From Burkholderia singularis (GTDB lineage Bacteria; Pseudomonadota; Gammaproteobacteria; Burkholderiales; Burkholderiaceae): 64,000 nt of DNA. Where the stretch lies: the NCBI RefSeq assembly GCF_900176645.1, contig NZ_FXAN01000035.1, positions 1 through 64,000 of the forward strand. The letters are read 5' to 3'. The translations under genes and the position numbers were made by a program. A model generated the notes under the pieces. It was not told the origin of the DNA. It ran no database searches and saw only the letters and a program-made list of their open reading frames with translations. Shown in pieces: positions 50,826-60,087 of this stretch (its first letter is position 1; the number at the start of each line of letters is the position of its first letter).

Positions 50826-51226
50826 CAGATCGGCCTCGCGTTGGTTTGATCGAACGAAACCGGCGCCGTTGCATTGGACATCGGATGCCGTCAAGCGCCG
50901 CACATTCGAATTGCGTCATGATATTTTCGAATTCGCGCTCATTATTGTTCATACAATTTCGTTTTCGGGCCTATCGTAAACCCTTACTCCAGACAAAGGG
51001 CGCGTTGTACCGGCGTCTCCCCGTCCGGCAACCCTCCACTATTTCGTGCCGATGTGATCAAGACATGCGCCAAGTGCCAGCAGGGTCTTCATCAGATTGC
51101 ACCACCCCAAACCCAGCATGCGCGCATCTGCATGCCGCGTGACTCGGACCGAAATATCGGCCGTTTGCTTGCCGCGTCGCAACCAAATTTTTGTAGAGTC
51201 GGCGCCCCCCCCCGGCATGCGGTGCG
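50826..51226. other. Intergenic region with a nine-C homopolymer
   Basis: About 400 bases between the LysR stop and the esterase start (both minus). A run of nine C residues (51205-51213) sits just past the LysR stop. It should also contain the esterase promoter; an AT-richer block at about 50920-50990 is the likely site. No gene is seen. Confidence 0.45.
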
Positions 51227-52150
51227 CTAGAAACGCGCCATGAGCGGATGCTTTGTCATCTCGGATTCCAGCGCATCGATGAACGTGCGCTCAGCTTGAT
51301 TCATCCGGCGCTCAGGATTCCATATCAAAAAAATATCGATATCGGCCACCCCCTCCTCCGGAGGCAGCGGCCAAAGCCTGCGCTGCGCCACGTCGCCCTG
51401 CACGACATGCGCCGGCAAACACCCGATCCCGTACCCGGCAACAATCAAACGCCGTATTTCATCCACGCTTGCGGAGCTCGCCACGATTTCGCCTAACCAC
51501 CCTCGCTCTTCACGAAACGCCGCGAGCGACGACAAGGCTCCGCCGATCCGATCGCTGTGGAAAGCAACAAAGCGCTCGTCGCGCAGATCGTCGATCGTCA
51601 GATTCGATTGCCCAAACAATCGATGACTCGGGCCGCAATACATTGTGTAGTGCTGGCGCAGAAAGCAGCGATATTCGAGCTTGCCGGCCGGTTTGCGGCA
51701 AAGCGCGAACCCGCATGTGGCGACTTTTTGCTCCAACGCCGCCAAGATGTCCGCCGATGCGGCGACATCGATACTGATCCTCACCTTCGGATAGATTTGA
51801 TGAAAGTCCCGCAGAAACCGATCGTAGACGGACGACTCCAGCCGGCTCACGCATAGCAGGCGTATCGAACCCGCAATCTCGTCGTCCTGATTTTCGAGTA
51901 CCGTATCGAGTCTCGACATATGGCCGTAAATCTCGGTTGAGATCTGATAAATCTCTCGCCCCGCTCCAGTCGGCTCGAACCGCGCGCCGCCACGTTGGAC
52001 CAGCGTGCGCCCGACCGTGTCCTCGAGCCGCTTGAGCGCGGCGCTGACGGCCGACTGCGTCAGATGCAGCCGCGCCGCCGCACGACTGATGCTTTTCTCC
52101 TGCATGATGACCTGGTAAGTCCGCAAGAGATTCCAGTCGATGCGATCCAT
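51227..52150 (-). CDS. LysR-family transcriptional regulator
   Basis: A 307-residue regulator starting MDRIDWNLLRTYQVIMQEKS. The winged HTH is SISRAAARLHLTQSAVSAALKRLEDTVG, followed by the LysR effector domain (DVAASADILAALEQKVATCG and ASVDEIRRLIVAGYGIGCLP). The effector and targets are unknown. The frame is open upstream to 52459 without conservation. The gene lies in an accessory stretch between an esterase and a gene-poor region; the esterase is a possible target by position only. Confidence 0.88.
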   Translation of the reverse strand: MDRIDWNLLRTYQVIMQEKSISRAAARLHLTQSAVSAALKRLEDTVGRTLVQRGGARFEPTGAGREIYQISTEIYGHMSRLDTVLENQDDEIAGSIRLLCVSRLESSVYDRFLRDFHQIYPKVRISIDVAASADILAALEQKVATCGFALCRKPAGKLEYRCFLRQHYTMYCGPSHRLFGQSNLTIDDLRDERFVAFHSDRIGGALSSLAAFREERGWLGEIVASSASVDEIRRLIVAGYGIGCLPAHVVQGDVAQRRLWPLPPEEGVADIDIFLIWNPERRMNQAERTFIDALESEMTKHPLMARF

Positions 52151-52401
52151 CAGGAAGGGGGCAACATTCGGCACCTGAATTACCTCCGGAGAGATGCTCC
52201 TCGGAATCCGCAATCGATTGGAAAAGCGCGCATTCTTAAAAAGATACATCCGCCATTTCAGCGTGCGGCGGCACGTCCGGCCTCGGCTTTCCCGCGCCGT
52301 TTTTGACGCCCGGCCCAAGGGCAGGTTATCGCACCGCCATTGCGATTCGCGCGCGCTTCGAAACCGGGCAGCGTCGCGCATCGTCAAGCCGGTTTCGCAG
52401 A

Positions 52402-52431
52402 ATAAAAAGCGCGATCGTGACACCGATCGCG
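52402..52431 (-). terminator. Minus-strand intrinsic terminator, orphan 1
   Basis: A perfect 8-bp stem CGCGATCG/CGATCGCG with a six-base loop, followed on the minus strand by CTTTTTATT. No recognised minus-strand gene lies directly upstream. Confidence 0.75.
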
Positions 52432-52557
52432 GAAGCCGTTTGCTTGGAGGCAGAGGCAAGCCAACGGCAAAAAATTAAAGGATGCCTAATCAAAATCCGT
52501 CTCGATAAAGTGCTGAGCGCCCAATCCTCCGGCATCGATATCGGTGCGAAATCATCG

Positions 52558-52585
52558 AAAAAAGCCGTGCGCGCCTGCGCACGGC
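52558..52585 (-). terminator. Minus-strand intrinsic terminator, orphan 2
   Basis: A perfect 9-bp stem GCCGTGCGC/GCGCACGGC with a four-base loop (52564-52585), followed on the minus strand by TTTTTTCG. It lies 127 bases upstream of orphan terminator 1 and 1.1 kb after the last T6SS-region gene. Confidence 0.85.
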
Positions 52586-53688
52586 AAACCCATCCGTACT
52601 CGACCGACACGATTTGCCGGATGGAACACCAGAGTGGGGCCTGGTGAAAAAAACAGACATGGAATTGCATGTGGCCGAAACCCGATCACCACAGCGTCCA
52701 TCCCGGCACGGGGAAGGCATCGGGCCTCGCATAATTCGAGCACTCGGAATGCATCCTCGAGACAAAGAGGGAGGACACCCATCCGTGAAATTTTTGAAAC
52801 CGGAACCGGATCAACTCGGTCATGCTGCTCGTTCGAAACTTCACCACGCGATTCCGACTGATTTCGCCGGCACTGTCACGCAGACGGCCGCTGTCCGTGC
52901 GCAGCCACATCCATATCCGGCCAAGAGCAAGTCGTTTCATTCGTCGATTGGACACGCAGGTGGCTCGAATTGGCGAGCGAGAATTGGAATAATGGATGAA
53001 CGGTCAACCGGACCGGAAACAATTACCCTGGCCCGATCATTAAAAATTCAAAGAAATCCAATCAAAACAGGAAACTCGAATCAATCAGATGCAGATTTGT
53101 TTTGCATTCGTCACATGGGTGCCAAGCAAATCAAAACATTCTTATATTTATCAACAATGACGCGCAACCGTCAAACAATTAATATTGAATTTAAATATTC
53201 ACGGCATCGATATTCAAACTGAACGCGCCCTCGATATTTTCCGCCAATAAACTATCACCTTAAACACGAGCCATCATGTACCCGAGCGGCCGGCGGATTG
53301 GATCGACGGCAAATATTTCCGGCCCGATTCCGACCGAATGATCATTCAATCAAACGTCCACATACCGCCTCGGAGTCTGCGCTCTGCATCCGTCGCGCCA
53401 ATAAAAACGGTTATTGCGATGCGCGTGTCACCGGCACCGTCTCGAACCCATCGCGGTTACAGTGTCGTCGCGTCTGGCCATGGCTATTCTCGCCGCGCGG
53501 TTGAAGCAACAAACCGCTCGGCAATCAATTGCGCCATTGAACCGGATGCAATCATCGGGCATCGGCCGGCATTCGCGAATGTCATATATTTCATGACCGT
53601 CACGAACACCGGCCGACATCCCGCGCACGGTGGGCGGCGCCGGCACAGACGCTCATCAACCTGCCCCGGCTCCCGATCCCTGCCCTGA

Positions 53689-54138
53689 TCAAGGCTTGCG
53701 AGGCGCGAGGCCCATATAAGTCACCCGCTTGGGATCGCTTTTGTCGACGACAACCCGAACCCGTTCGCCCGCACGCGGCATATTCCCGAGATCGACGTAT
53801 TGCCTGATGGTGACCTCTCTTTGTCCGCCGCGGTCGTCGACGCGCAAGACGATACGCATCAGCGGCACCTGGTTGAGCGTCACGCCGGTCTGCGAAATTT
53901 CCACGACTTCGGCATCGGTGGAATATCCGTCCTTGATCGCGGTATCCGCATGCGCGGCCGAGATGATTTTGGGCAATCCGAATGCCATCCCGACGATCAG
54001 CGACACCATGACGACCGTGACGATCAAACTCATGGCCGACACCACCGAAAACGCCATCATCCGCTTGCCTCCCGGCAGCGTTCCGACATGCGCGTCACGC
54101 TGCGCTTGCATCCGCGCTTCGTTCATCCGGCTCTCCAT
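53689..54138 (-). CDS. Small inner-membrane protein of unknown function, last gene of the T6SS region
   Basis: A 149-residue protein. A basic N-terminal tail (MNEARMQAQRDAHVGTLPGG) precedes one transmembrane helix (AFSVVSAMSLIVTVVMVSLIVGMAFG); the remaining 85 residues form a probable beta-rich domain (TDAEVVEISQTGVTLNQVPL, VVVDKSDPKRVTYMG), resembling DUF3592-type domains. It follows the T6SS genes on the same strand, 70 bases after the 83-residue gene. A role in T6SS assembly or protection from an effector is only inferred from position. Confidence 0.7.
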   Translation of the reverse strand: MESRMNEARMQAQRDAHVGTLPGGKRMMAFSVVSAMSLIVTVVMVSLIVGMAFGLPKIISAAHADTAIKDGYSTDAEVVEISQTGVTLNQVPLMRIVLRVDDRGGQREVTIRQYVDLGNMPRAGERVRVVVDKSDPKRVTYMGLAPRKP

Positions 54139-54208
54139 CTAACGGCACGCGTGCGCGAACGCCGTAATGCGGATAACCCGGACGGCCAGACGAAGGGGCA
54201 GAAAATCA

Positions 54209-54460
54209 TTAGGGCTTGGCATCCTGCACCCCCTTCGTTTCGTTGCTATTGCTGGGCGTGCGCACCGAGTCGACGATCTTGTGCGTCTGCGTTTGCGCCG
54301 ACTGGATCGCGTCGTTCGTCGCCGAATGCACACCCTGGCTCACCTGAGACTGCACCGCGTTCGAGACCTGGCTCTTGACCGATTGAAGGATCTGATCGAA
54401 CTGCGCATATGCGCTCACCGAAACCAAACCGATCAGGAGTCCAAAAGTTGCTTTCTTCAT
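54209..54460 (-). CDS. Small exported helical protein of unknown function (T6SS region)
   Basis: An 83-residue protein with a signal peptide (MKKATFGLLIGLVSVSAYAQ; cleavage after AYA). The mature part is a Gln/Ser/Val-rich amphipathic helix with regular repeats (SVKSQVSNAVQSQVSQGVHS, then NDAIQSAQTQTHKIVDSV). GGAGG lies eight bases before the ATG. It sits between two other small genes downstream of tssM. I recognise no family; periplasmic location is predicted from the signal peptide. Confidence 0.75.
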   Translation of the reverse strand: MKKATFGLLIGLVSVSAYAQFDQILQSVKSQVSNAVQSQVSQGVHSATNDAIQSAQTQTHKIVDSVRTPSNSNETKGVQDAKP

Positions 54461-54546
54461 GATATCAACCTCCAATTCAAAAAATTGAAACCGTGGTGCC
54501 GCCGCGCCGAAACCGTGGGGGCACGCCGGCGCGGTTCGCTGCCCGC

Positions 54547-54906
54547 TTACTTCGTCGTCCTGAAAGGAGCGAAAAAGTTCGACGGCATTTCCTGCGGAAA
54601 CCCGACTGCAACGGTGGGACGCAGATCGTTCATGTTCACGTTGAAGTCGTAAGTCCGCTGCCGCTGCTGAGCATCCTGGTGCGCAGCGACCTGCCGGTCG
54701 ACGGCCGACTTGATATTCGACATGTGATCGAGCATCTTGCCGCCGACCTGCTGAACGTGGCCGATCAGGTTGCTCGCATTGCTCGATGACGCCACCGACA
54801 TATCCGAGATCGAGCTGATAAACGGCTCGGCCATCGAGCTGCTGGCGTTCTGACCATACGCGTGCGAATCGCTGCACGCCGAGAAGATCTCTTTGGGATC
54901 AATCAT
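54547..54906 (-). CDS. Small protein of unknown function directly downstream of tssM
   Basis: A 119-residue protein, MIDPKEIFSACSDSHAYGQN at the start, with no Sec signal or membrane helix. It is Ser/Ala/Asn/Gln/Met-rich with predicted amphipathic helices (SISDMSVASSSNASNLIGHV, then GGKMLDHMSNIKSAVDRQV) and a polar C-terminal tail (PSNFFAPFRTTK). AAAGGAGC precedes the ATG. It lies 54 bases after tssM on the same strand. Composition is like that of small secreted or filament-type proteins, but I recognise no family. Confidence 0.75.
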   Translation of the reverse strand: MIDPKEIFSACSDSHAYGQNASSSMAEPFISSISDMSVASSSNASNLIGHVQQVGGKMLDHMSNIKSAVDRQVAAHQDAQQRQRTYDFNVNMNDLRPTVAVGFPQEMPSNFFAPFRTTK

Positions 54907-54960
54907 CTGCTGCTCCTTTCAAGTTCGCGCCTTGCGACGCATATCGATGCAACTCGTGCA

Positions 54961-57900
54961 TCACGATGGACACCTGAATGACTGCAGGATGCCCGACCAG
55001 ATCGGCGAAGGCGCCGTCAACGCCTGCCACTCCAGGCGAACCGTGCCAAGGCTCGTCTCATACAGCCTTTCGCGGCGATCCGCCGTTCCACCCACCGCCT
55101 GCCCCGCATCGAAGAAGCGGAACAACGCCCAGGGGCCATTGAACTGAAGCGAAGTCAACCGTCCATCGACCGATTTCAGTTGCAGCGTAATGGCGAGCTT
55201 GCCGCTCTGGCCGTTCCAGTCGACGCGTTGCGGCGTGGTTATGCCGTGCGCATAACGCACGGTCTGTCCACCGATGGTCAATTGGGCTTCCGAGAGCTGC
55301 GAGTCCATGTCGATAAAGCGCAGCACCGCCGAGATGCGCAAATGACCGCCCTCGTCGAGCGTCGCGCCGCGAATGCGGTCGGCCATTTCATAGGACCTCA
55401 GCACGCTCGGGCTCACCATCCCAATCGTCCCGCCATTGACGGGCAGCGCCCGCCACGGCGTGGCCGACGTATCGACATACGGCGCCAGATGGTCGCGGAA
55501 ATATGCCGCCATCACGCCCTGCGCACTGAACAGCCGCTCGAAATCGTCGACGCCGGCATCGATCTGCGAGTTGCGGCGAAACGGATAGCGGCCGGTGAAA
55601 CCCGTGCTGCATACCACCGACGTCGCCCCCGCCGCTCCCCGGCTGAGCAGCGCGCCCGATTCGCGGGTCGACATCGTGCTGCCGCTGCCGATCAGGTCGA
55701 GCATGATGTTGCGCACCGGATCAGGTTGACGCGCGGCGGTTTCCTTCAGTCGCGCAAACGCGTCGTATTGCGCGGGCAGCACCTGCCCCGCCTGCAACGC
55801 GCCGTTCACGAGCCCCAATTGGCGATACAGCGGCTCGAACAGCCGGCCGAGCGGATTGCTCGAAGCCGTGTTGCGATTGTTGAGCTGGGCGGCCAGTTGC
55901 CGGATCGCCTGAAAATGATCCTCGACAACGTGCTCCGGCAACAACAAGGTCCGATAATGCTGGCCGCTCAACTCTCCGACGATCTGGCGCCGCCCCTTCT
56001 CGAACCGATATTTCTGCCGGTCGATCCAACTGTCGATGTTGCCTTCGTCGCTTGCCCCCGTCAGCGTGGTTTCGCGTGCGGCGAAACGCAGCAGGCTCGC
56101 CAGCGGCGATTGCGAATCCATCATCGCCGCCGCCAGTTGCGACGCATCGTCCAGGCCCGTGACGTTGCGCACCGTGACGTCGTCAAGGAAATGCTGCCAA
56201 CTCGCGATGTAGTCCTGCAGGAATTGCGCGCGGGTGGAATCGGCGAGCTTCTGCACCAGCCCATCGATCTGGAAGCTGTTGCCATGCAGCGTCTCGTCGC
56301 GCAGCACCCAGCTCTCCTCCTCAAGCATCGCTCTTGCGCTCTTCTCGAGGCGCGGCACGAATACGTCCGTGTAGCCCGCGCGGGTATACCAGCCGGAGAC
56401 GGCGACGTCGGTCGACGGGATATTGCTGCGCATTCGCAGACTCATCGCGGATTCGAAACCCGCCGCGCGTGACAGCGAAATGTCGTTGACCTGCGGCGGC
56501 AACCCTTGCGCGCGGATATGCTGGAGCACCCGCGTCACGAGCGGAAGCTGCGCGGCCATTGCACGCGCGGAGCGCACGAGGTTCGCGTCTTCCGGCGTGC
56601 CCTGCAGCTTCGGCAAATTGATCAGCTCGCGCACGTGTGCCATCAGCGCATTGCGATCTTCATCGCTGTATTGCTGGCCGCCCGTCAGACTGTCCCAGCG
56701 GCTGTTGAGCCAGCGCACGACATCGTCCGCGTTGCGCCGTGCGGGCCGGCACAGCATCAGATAAACCTTGAGCGTCTGGTAGATGTCGCCGGGTGTGCCG
56801 TTCGTCTGCGCGACCAATGTGCGCCGGACTTCGTTGTACAACTCCGGCATCAGCATCTTCTGCAACTGGCGATGATAGGTCTCGAGCGCGGCGTCGGCGA
56901 CAAGCCCGTGTTCGAAATACGGCGTCGCCATGCCTCGGCCCGCGTCTTCCGCCTGAGCCTGCGCGTAACGCATTTGGCCTGCGACGTCGAGCAGCGGCGA
57001 GCCGCCCTCCGGGCCATAAGCCGCCTGCGTCTGGGCGATGCGTTTCGCTTCGCTGAACTGCGCCCACACGTCATCGAGATAATTTCGCTCAGCAAAATAT
57101 CCCCAGCCGAACCACAGCAGCAAGCATGCCGCCAATGCCGGCGCGATGACCCAGCTCGCGATTCGGCCGAGCCGGCCGCGCCACGATTTGACGCCGCCCG
57201 GCCGAGCCGCATCGCGCTCGAGTTCGACCTGACGGAACAACGGCGTCCAAAGCGCGCTCAACGGCCGGGTCGGCTCGGGGCCGCCGCCCGCGCCGGCACC
57301 CGCGCCACCGCCCGCCGCGGCGAGCTCGGCCATCGAGCCCATCCACACTCCGCGCAACCGCGAAGCCGCATAATGTTCACCGGGCGAGATTGCAATCTGC
57401 AACCAGACCAGCAGCGCCTTATGCAGTTGGCTGAGCGTCTCGACAAAGCGCAATTGCGCGTAGTTGGCCGCCACTTCGGTCGCGGCAGGCGCGGAGAACA
57501 GCACTTGTTGCTGAACGCGCTCTTGCAGACGCTCCAGCTCTCCTTTCCAGCGCGCGCTCGCCGCCGACGCATTCGCCTCGATCGCGTCGTCCGGCAGGCA
57601 AAAACCGACGCCGCCCGCCCAGCGCTCAGCATCCATCAGCGACAGCGTCGAAACGGCGCCATCGAGCTTGTCGATGCCGTTCAGCGCGACATACACCTGC
57701 GCCTGTTGACCGAATACTTCGCGCATTTCCGCAAGCCGGCGGTGCGTGATGTCGGCGAGGCGCTTGCGCGTGTCCTGCGGCAAATCGATCATCGACGCGC
57801 TGTCGACGCAGAGCACCACGCCGCTGATCGGCGCGCTGCCGCGCAGTTTGTGCAGCCCGCGCAGCAGCTTCTTCCATGCTTCGAACACCGAATCGTCAAT

Positions 57901-58455
57901 GCCGTCGCGTATGTTCCAGCGTCCGCCGATGTCGAACCACACCGCGCCATGCGTGATGCGGAAATTGAAATCCTCGCCGCGGCTGCTGAGCGGATCGACC
58001 GCGACCGCGCGCTCCTCGTCGGAGCCGGCCGCATGCACGGCCTTCGCGACGAGATTGGTCTTGCCGCTGCCTTCGGCACCGAGCACGAGATACCATGGCA
58101 GCATCGTGCGATGCTCGCGGCGCAGCACGCCCAGCCAATGTTTCCAGCGGCTGCGCGGCTCGCGCAGCCAGTGCGCCTTCAACTGGCGGTCCAGATCGCC
58201 CAGCCGCTCGTCGACGAAATCGGCGCGTGCCGCCGGCTTGGGCGCGCGCACCCGACGCGGACTCATCGCCAGCCGCGCCCAAATGCGGCCGAGCGTCGGC
58301 CATAATCCCCAAGCGAGTACGCCGGCGACCAGAATCTCACGCACCCAAATCGGCCCGAACGGATGATAAATGCCGATCGCGAACAACGGTCCCACCCACC
58401 AGATCGCGATGGCGATCAGCACCGCGACGAAAAACCGCAAGCTGGTTCGTATCAT
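54961..58455 (-). CDS. tssM: T6SS inner-membrane complex protein TssM (IcmF)
   Basis: A 1164-residue IcmF-family protein from MIRTSLRFFVAVLIAIAIWW. Two N-terminal membrane helices, a cytoplasmic NTPase domain with Walker A GAEGSGKT (about residues 126-133), a third helix (SWVIAPALAACLLLWFGWGY) near residue 470, and a large periplasmic region. With TssL and TssJ it forms the membrane complex of the type VI secretion system. Its ATG overlaps the tssL stop (ATGA) and is preceded by AGGAGA. Length is normal for the family. Confidence 0.95.
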   Translation of the reverse strand: MIRTSLRFFVAVLIAIAIWWVGPLFAIGIYHPFGPIWVREILVAGVLAWGLWPTLGRIWARLAMSPRRVRAPKPAARADFVDERLGDLDRQLKAHWLREPRSRWKHWLGVLRREHRTMLPWYLVLGAEGSGKTNLVAKAVHAAGSDEERAVAVDPLSSRGEDFNFRITHGAVWFDIGGRWNIRDGIDDSVFEAWKKLLRGLHKLRGSAPISGVVLCVDSASMIDLPQDTRKRLADITHRRLAEMREVFGQQAQVYVALNGIDKLDGAVSTLSLMDAERWAGGVGFCLPDDAIEANASAASARWKGELERLQERVQQQVLFSAPAATEVAANYAQLRFVETLSQLHKALLVWLQIAISPGEHYAASRLRGVWMGSMAELAAAGGGAGAGAGGGPEPTRPLSALWTPLFRQVELERDAARPGGVKSWRGRLGRIASWVIAPALAACLLLWFGWGYFAERNYLDDVWAQFSEAKRIAQTQAAYGPEGGSPLLDVAGQMRYAQAQAEDAGRGMATPYFEHGLVADAALETYHRQLQKMLMPELYNEVRRTLVAQTNGTPGDIYQTLKVYLMLCRPARRNADDVVRWLNSRWDSLTGGQQYSDEDRNALMAHVRELINLPKLQGTPEDANLVRSARAMAAQLPLVTRVLQHIRAQGLPPQVNDISLSRAAGFESAMSLRMRSNIPSTDVAVSGWYTRAGYTDVFVPRLEKSARAMLEEESWVLRDETLHGNSFQIDGLVQKLADSTRAQFLQDYIASWQHFLDDVTVRNVTGLDDASQLAAAMMDSQSPLASLLRFAARETTLTGASDEGNIDSWIDRQKYRFEKGRRQIVGELSGQHYRTLLLPEHVVEDHFQAIRQLAAQLNNRNTASSNPLGRLFEPLYRQLGLVNGALQAGQVLPAQYDAFARLKETAARQPDPVRNIMLDLIGSGSTMSTRESGALLSRGAAGATSVVCSTGFTGRYPFRRNSQIDAGVDDFERLFSAQGVMAAYFRDHLAPYVDTSATPWRALPVNGGTIGMVSPSVLRSYEMADRIRGATLDEGGHLRISAVLRFIDMDSQLSEAQLTIGGQTVRYAHGITTPQRVDWNGQSGKLAITLQLKSVDGRLTSLQFNGPWALFRFFDAGQAVGGTADRRERLYETSLGTVRLEWQALTAPSPIWSGILQSFRCPS

Positions 58456-60062
58456 GGCTGCTTCTCCTGCGTGGCATACGGCGACTGCCCTTCGGGCGCG
58501 ATCACCACCCCTTCGGGCATCGCCGGGCGCGCATTCGCGTCCGCGCCCGGCGCGGAGGATGCATCCGTGCGCTTTGCGCCGGCCTGGATGACCTTCCACA
58601 GCACGTCGACCCGGCGATTGCGTTCATAAGCGGCCGGCGTATGCGCGGGATCGATCGGTTGCGTATCACCGCGGCCGGAATATTCGATATTGCGTTGCAC
58701 GGCGTTCTGAGGCGCACGCGCGCCGCCCGGCAATGCGGTCATGCGCAACTCGTCGGCCACGGTGCGCGCGCGCGCCTCGGACAAGGCCTGATTGTCCCGA
58801 TACTGGCTGGTGCGGATCGGCTGCCGATCGGTGTGTCCGATCACTTCCAGATCGCCAGGCCACGGCGCGAACGCGAGACCGAGCCGTTCGATGTTGTGCT
58901 CGAAGTCCGGGCGCACCTTCGCCTGCCCGATATCGAACGCGCCGTCGCTGCGGAACACCAGCAGCCATCCTTGCGGATGCTTGTACGCCGTCAACCACCC
59001 TTCGGTGAGCAGTTGCGGCAACGGCGGCGGCAGCGTTTCCGCAATGTTGATGGTGCGCGTGGGCGGCATCCACGCGGCGAGCGCATCGCGCACCGGCCGG
59101 CCCTGCGCGCTCAGCACGGCGCTGATGATCGCGTATGCCAACAGCGCCGTGACCAGCGCGGCTATCCCGGCGCGAAACGGCGTCCACCATCTGCGCCGCA
59201 CGCGCGCGGGCGTGAGCAGGTCCGTGCCGAGCGGCCCCGGCGGCATGTGATGCCAGATCAGCGCGTGCAGTTGCGAGCGCAGATCCTGCAGCAGCACGTC
59301 GCCGCGATCCAGTATCCGATAGCGCCCCTGCCAGCCGAGCGACAGGATCAGCTCATAAAACGCGAGCAACTGCACGGGCGGCTCCTCGGCCTTCATCCAG
59401 CGCGACAGATCGGAGAAAGCGTCTTCGCCGCCCCATGCATCGTCATGAAACTCCACCAGCAGGCTGCGCTCGCCGTCATACGGCTCCTGCGATGCTGCTC
59501 GCGCGGCGTCGTTGACGCGTTCGTCCAGATACGTGCACAACAGATACGACGCATCGCGGATCTGCTCCCACGCGCAACCCGCGCTCGCGAGCCGCTCCCG
59601 GTACAGTCTGACTTCGAGCCCGAGCTGCGTGCGCACCGCGGATTGATTCAGAGGCGGGTTCGAGAGATGACGCTGCAGTTGCAGAATCGCAGGCAACGCA
59701 TGCGAGACGAACGGATTGCTCCAGCTCGCCGATTGCTGTCCGGCCTTCAGGATCGCCGCCTGCCCACCGGGCTGGCTGTACACCACGGGCACGGCTTCCG
59801 CGCTGTCCTGCGGCGGGCGCGCGCTGCCCGGCGGCTCCGGAAAGCGCAGCACCGCATGATCCCGGGCCAGCGCGCCATCCTGCGGCGCCGAAGGCGCAAG
59901 CTCGGTGACCGTGGTGGCGCTCGAGGCCGATGCCGCGTTGACGAGCGACGACACCGTCGGAACGCGCGTCATCAGATCGGGATTCGCCATCGCCCGATCG
60001 ACCAGATGGGACGCCGATGACGCCCGCCTGATCGCAGAGGAGAAATTTCTGAGCAGATTCAT
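58452..60062 (-). CDS. tssL: T6SS protein TssL (DotU) with C-terminal OmpA-like domain
   Basis: A 536-residue protein. The N-terminal 90 residues are low-complexity; then comes the DotU domain (HALPAILQLQRHL, YLLCTYLDERVND, YELILSLGWQGRYRI), a single membrane helix (FRAGIAALVTALLAYAIISA), and a periplasmic OmpA/MotB-like peptidoglycan-binding domain (LEVIGHTDRQPIRTSQYRDN, LSEARARTVADEL, ERNRRVDVLW). This is the extended TssL form, which anchors the membrane complex to the cell wall. It is 25 bases after tssK and overlaps tssM. Confidence 0.94.
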   Translation of the reverse strand: MNLLRNFSSAIRRASSASHLVDRAMANPDLMTRVPTVSSLVNAASASSATTVTELAPSAPQDGALARDHAVLRFPEPPGSARPPQDSAEAVPVVYSQPGGQAAILKAGQQSASWSNPFVSHALPAILQLQRHLSNPPLNQSAVRTQLGLEVRLYRERLASAGCAWEQIRDASYLLCTYLDERVNDAARAASQEPYDGERSLLVEFHDDAWGGEDAFSDLSRWMKAEEPPVQLLAFYELILSLGWQGRYRILDRGDVLLQDLRSQLHALIWHHMPPGPLGTDLLTPARVRRRWWTPFRAGIAALVTALLAYAIISAVLSAQGRPVRDALAAWMPPTRTINIAETLPPPLPQLLTEGWLTAYKHPQGWLLVFRSDGAFDIGQAKVRPDFEHNIERLGLAFAPWPGDLEVIGHTDRQPIRTSQYRDNQALSEARARTVADELRMTALPGGARAPQNAVQRNIEYSGRGDTQPIDPAHTPAAYERNRRVDVLWKVIQAGAKRTDASSAPGADANARPAMPEGVVIAPEGQSPYATQEKQP

Positions 60063-60087
60063 GATGAATAGCGTCCTTGTCGTAAGC

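Larger units (their letters stand above)
52151..53688. other. 1.5-kb gene-poor region between a LysR gene and the T6SS operon
   Basis: No gene is supported. The DNA is AT-richer than the rest, especially 52990-53240. Two minus-strand intrinsic terminators (52402-52431 and 52558-52585) point to transcription arriving from the right, most simply the end of the T6SS operon transcript or a small RNA. A 202-codon plus frame (52614-53222) exists but has no ribosome-binding site, atypical codon use and no recognisable domain. Confidence 0.5.

Noticed and set aside
52614-53222. A 202-codon plus frame in the gene-poor region
   Set aside because: No ribosome-binding site, codon use unlike the window's genes and no family recognised; treated as chance in AT-richer DNA, though a decayed gene cannot be excluded.
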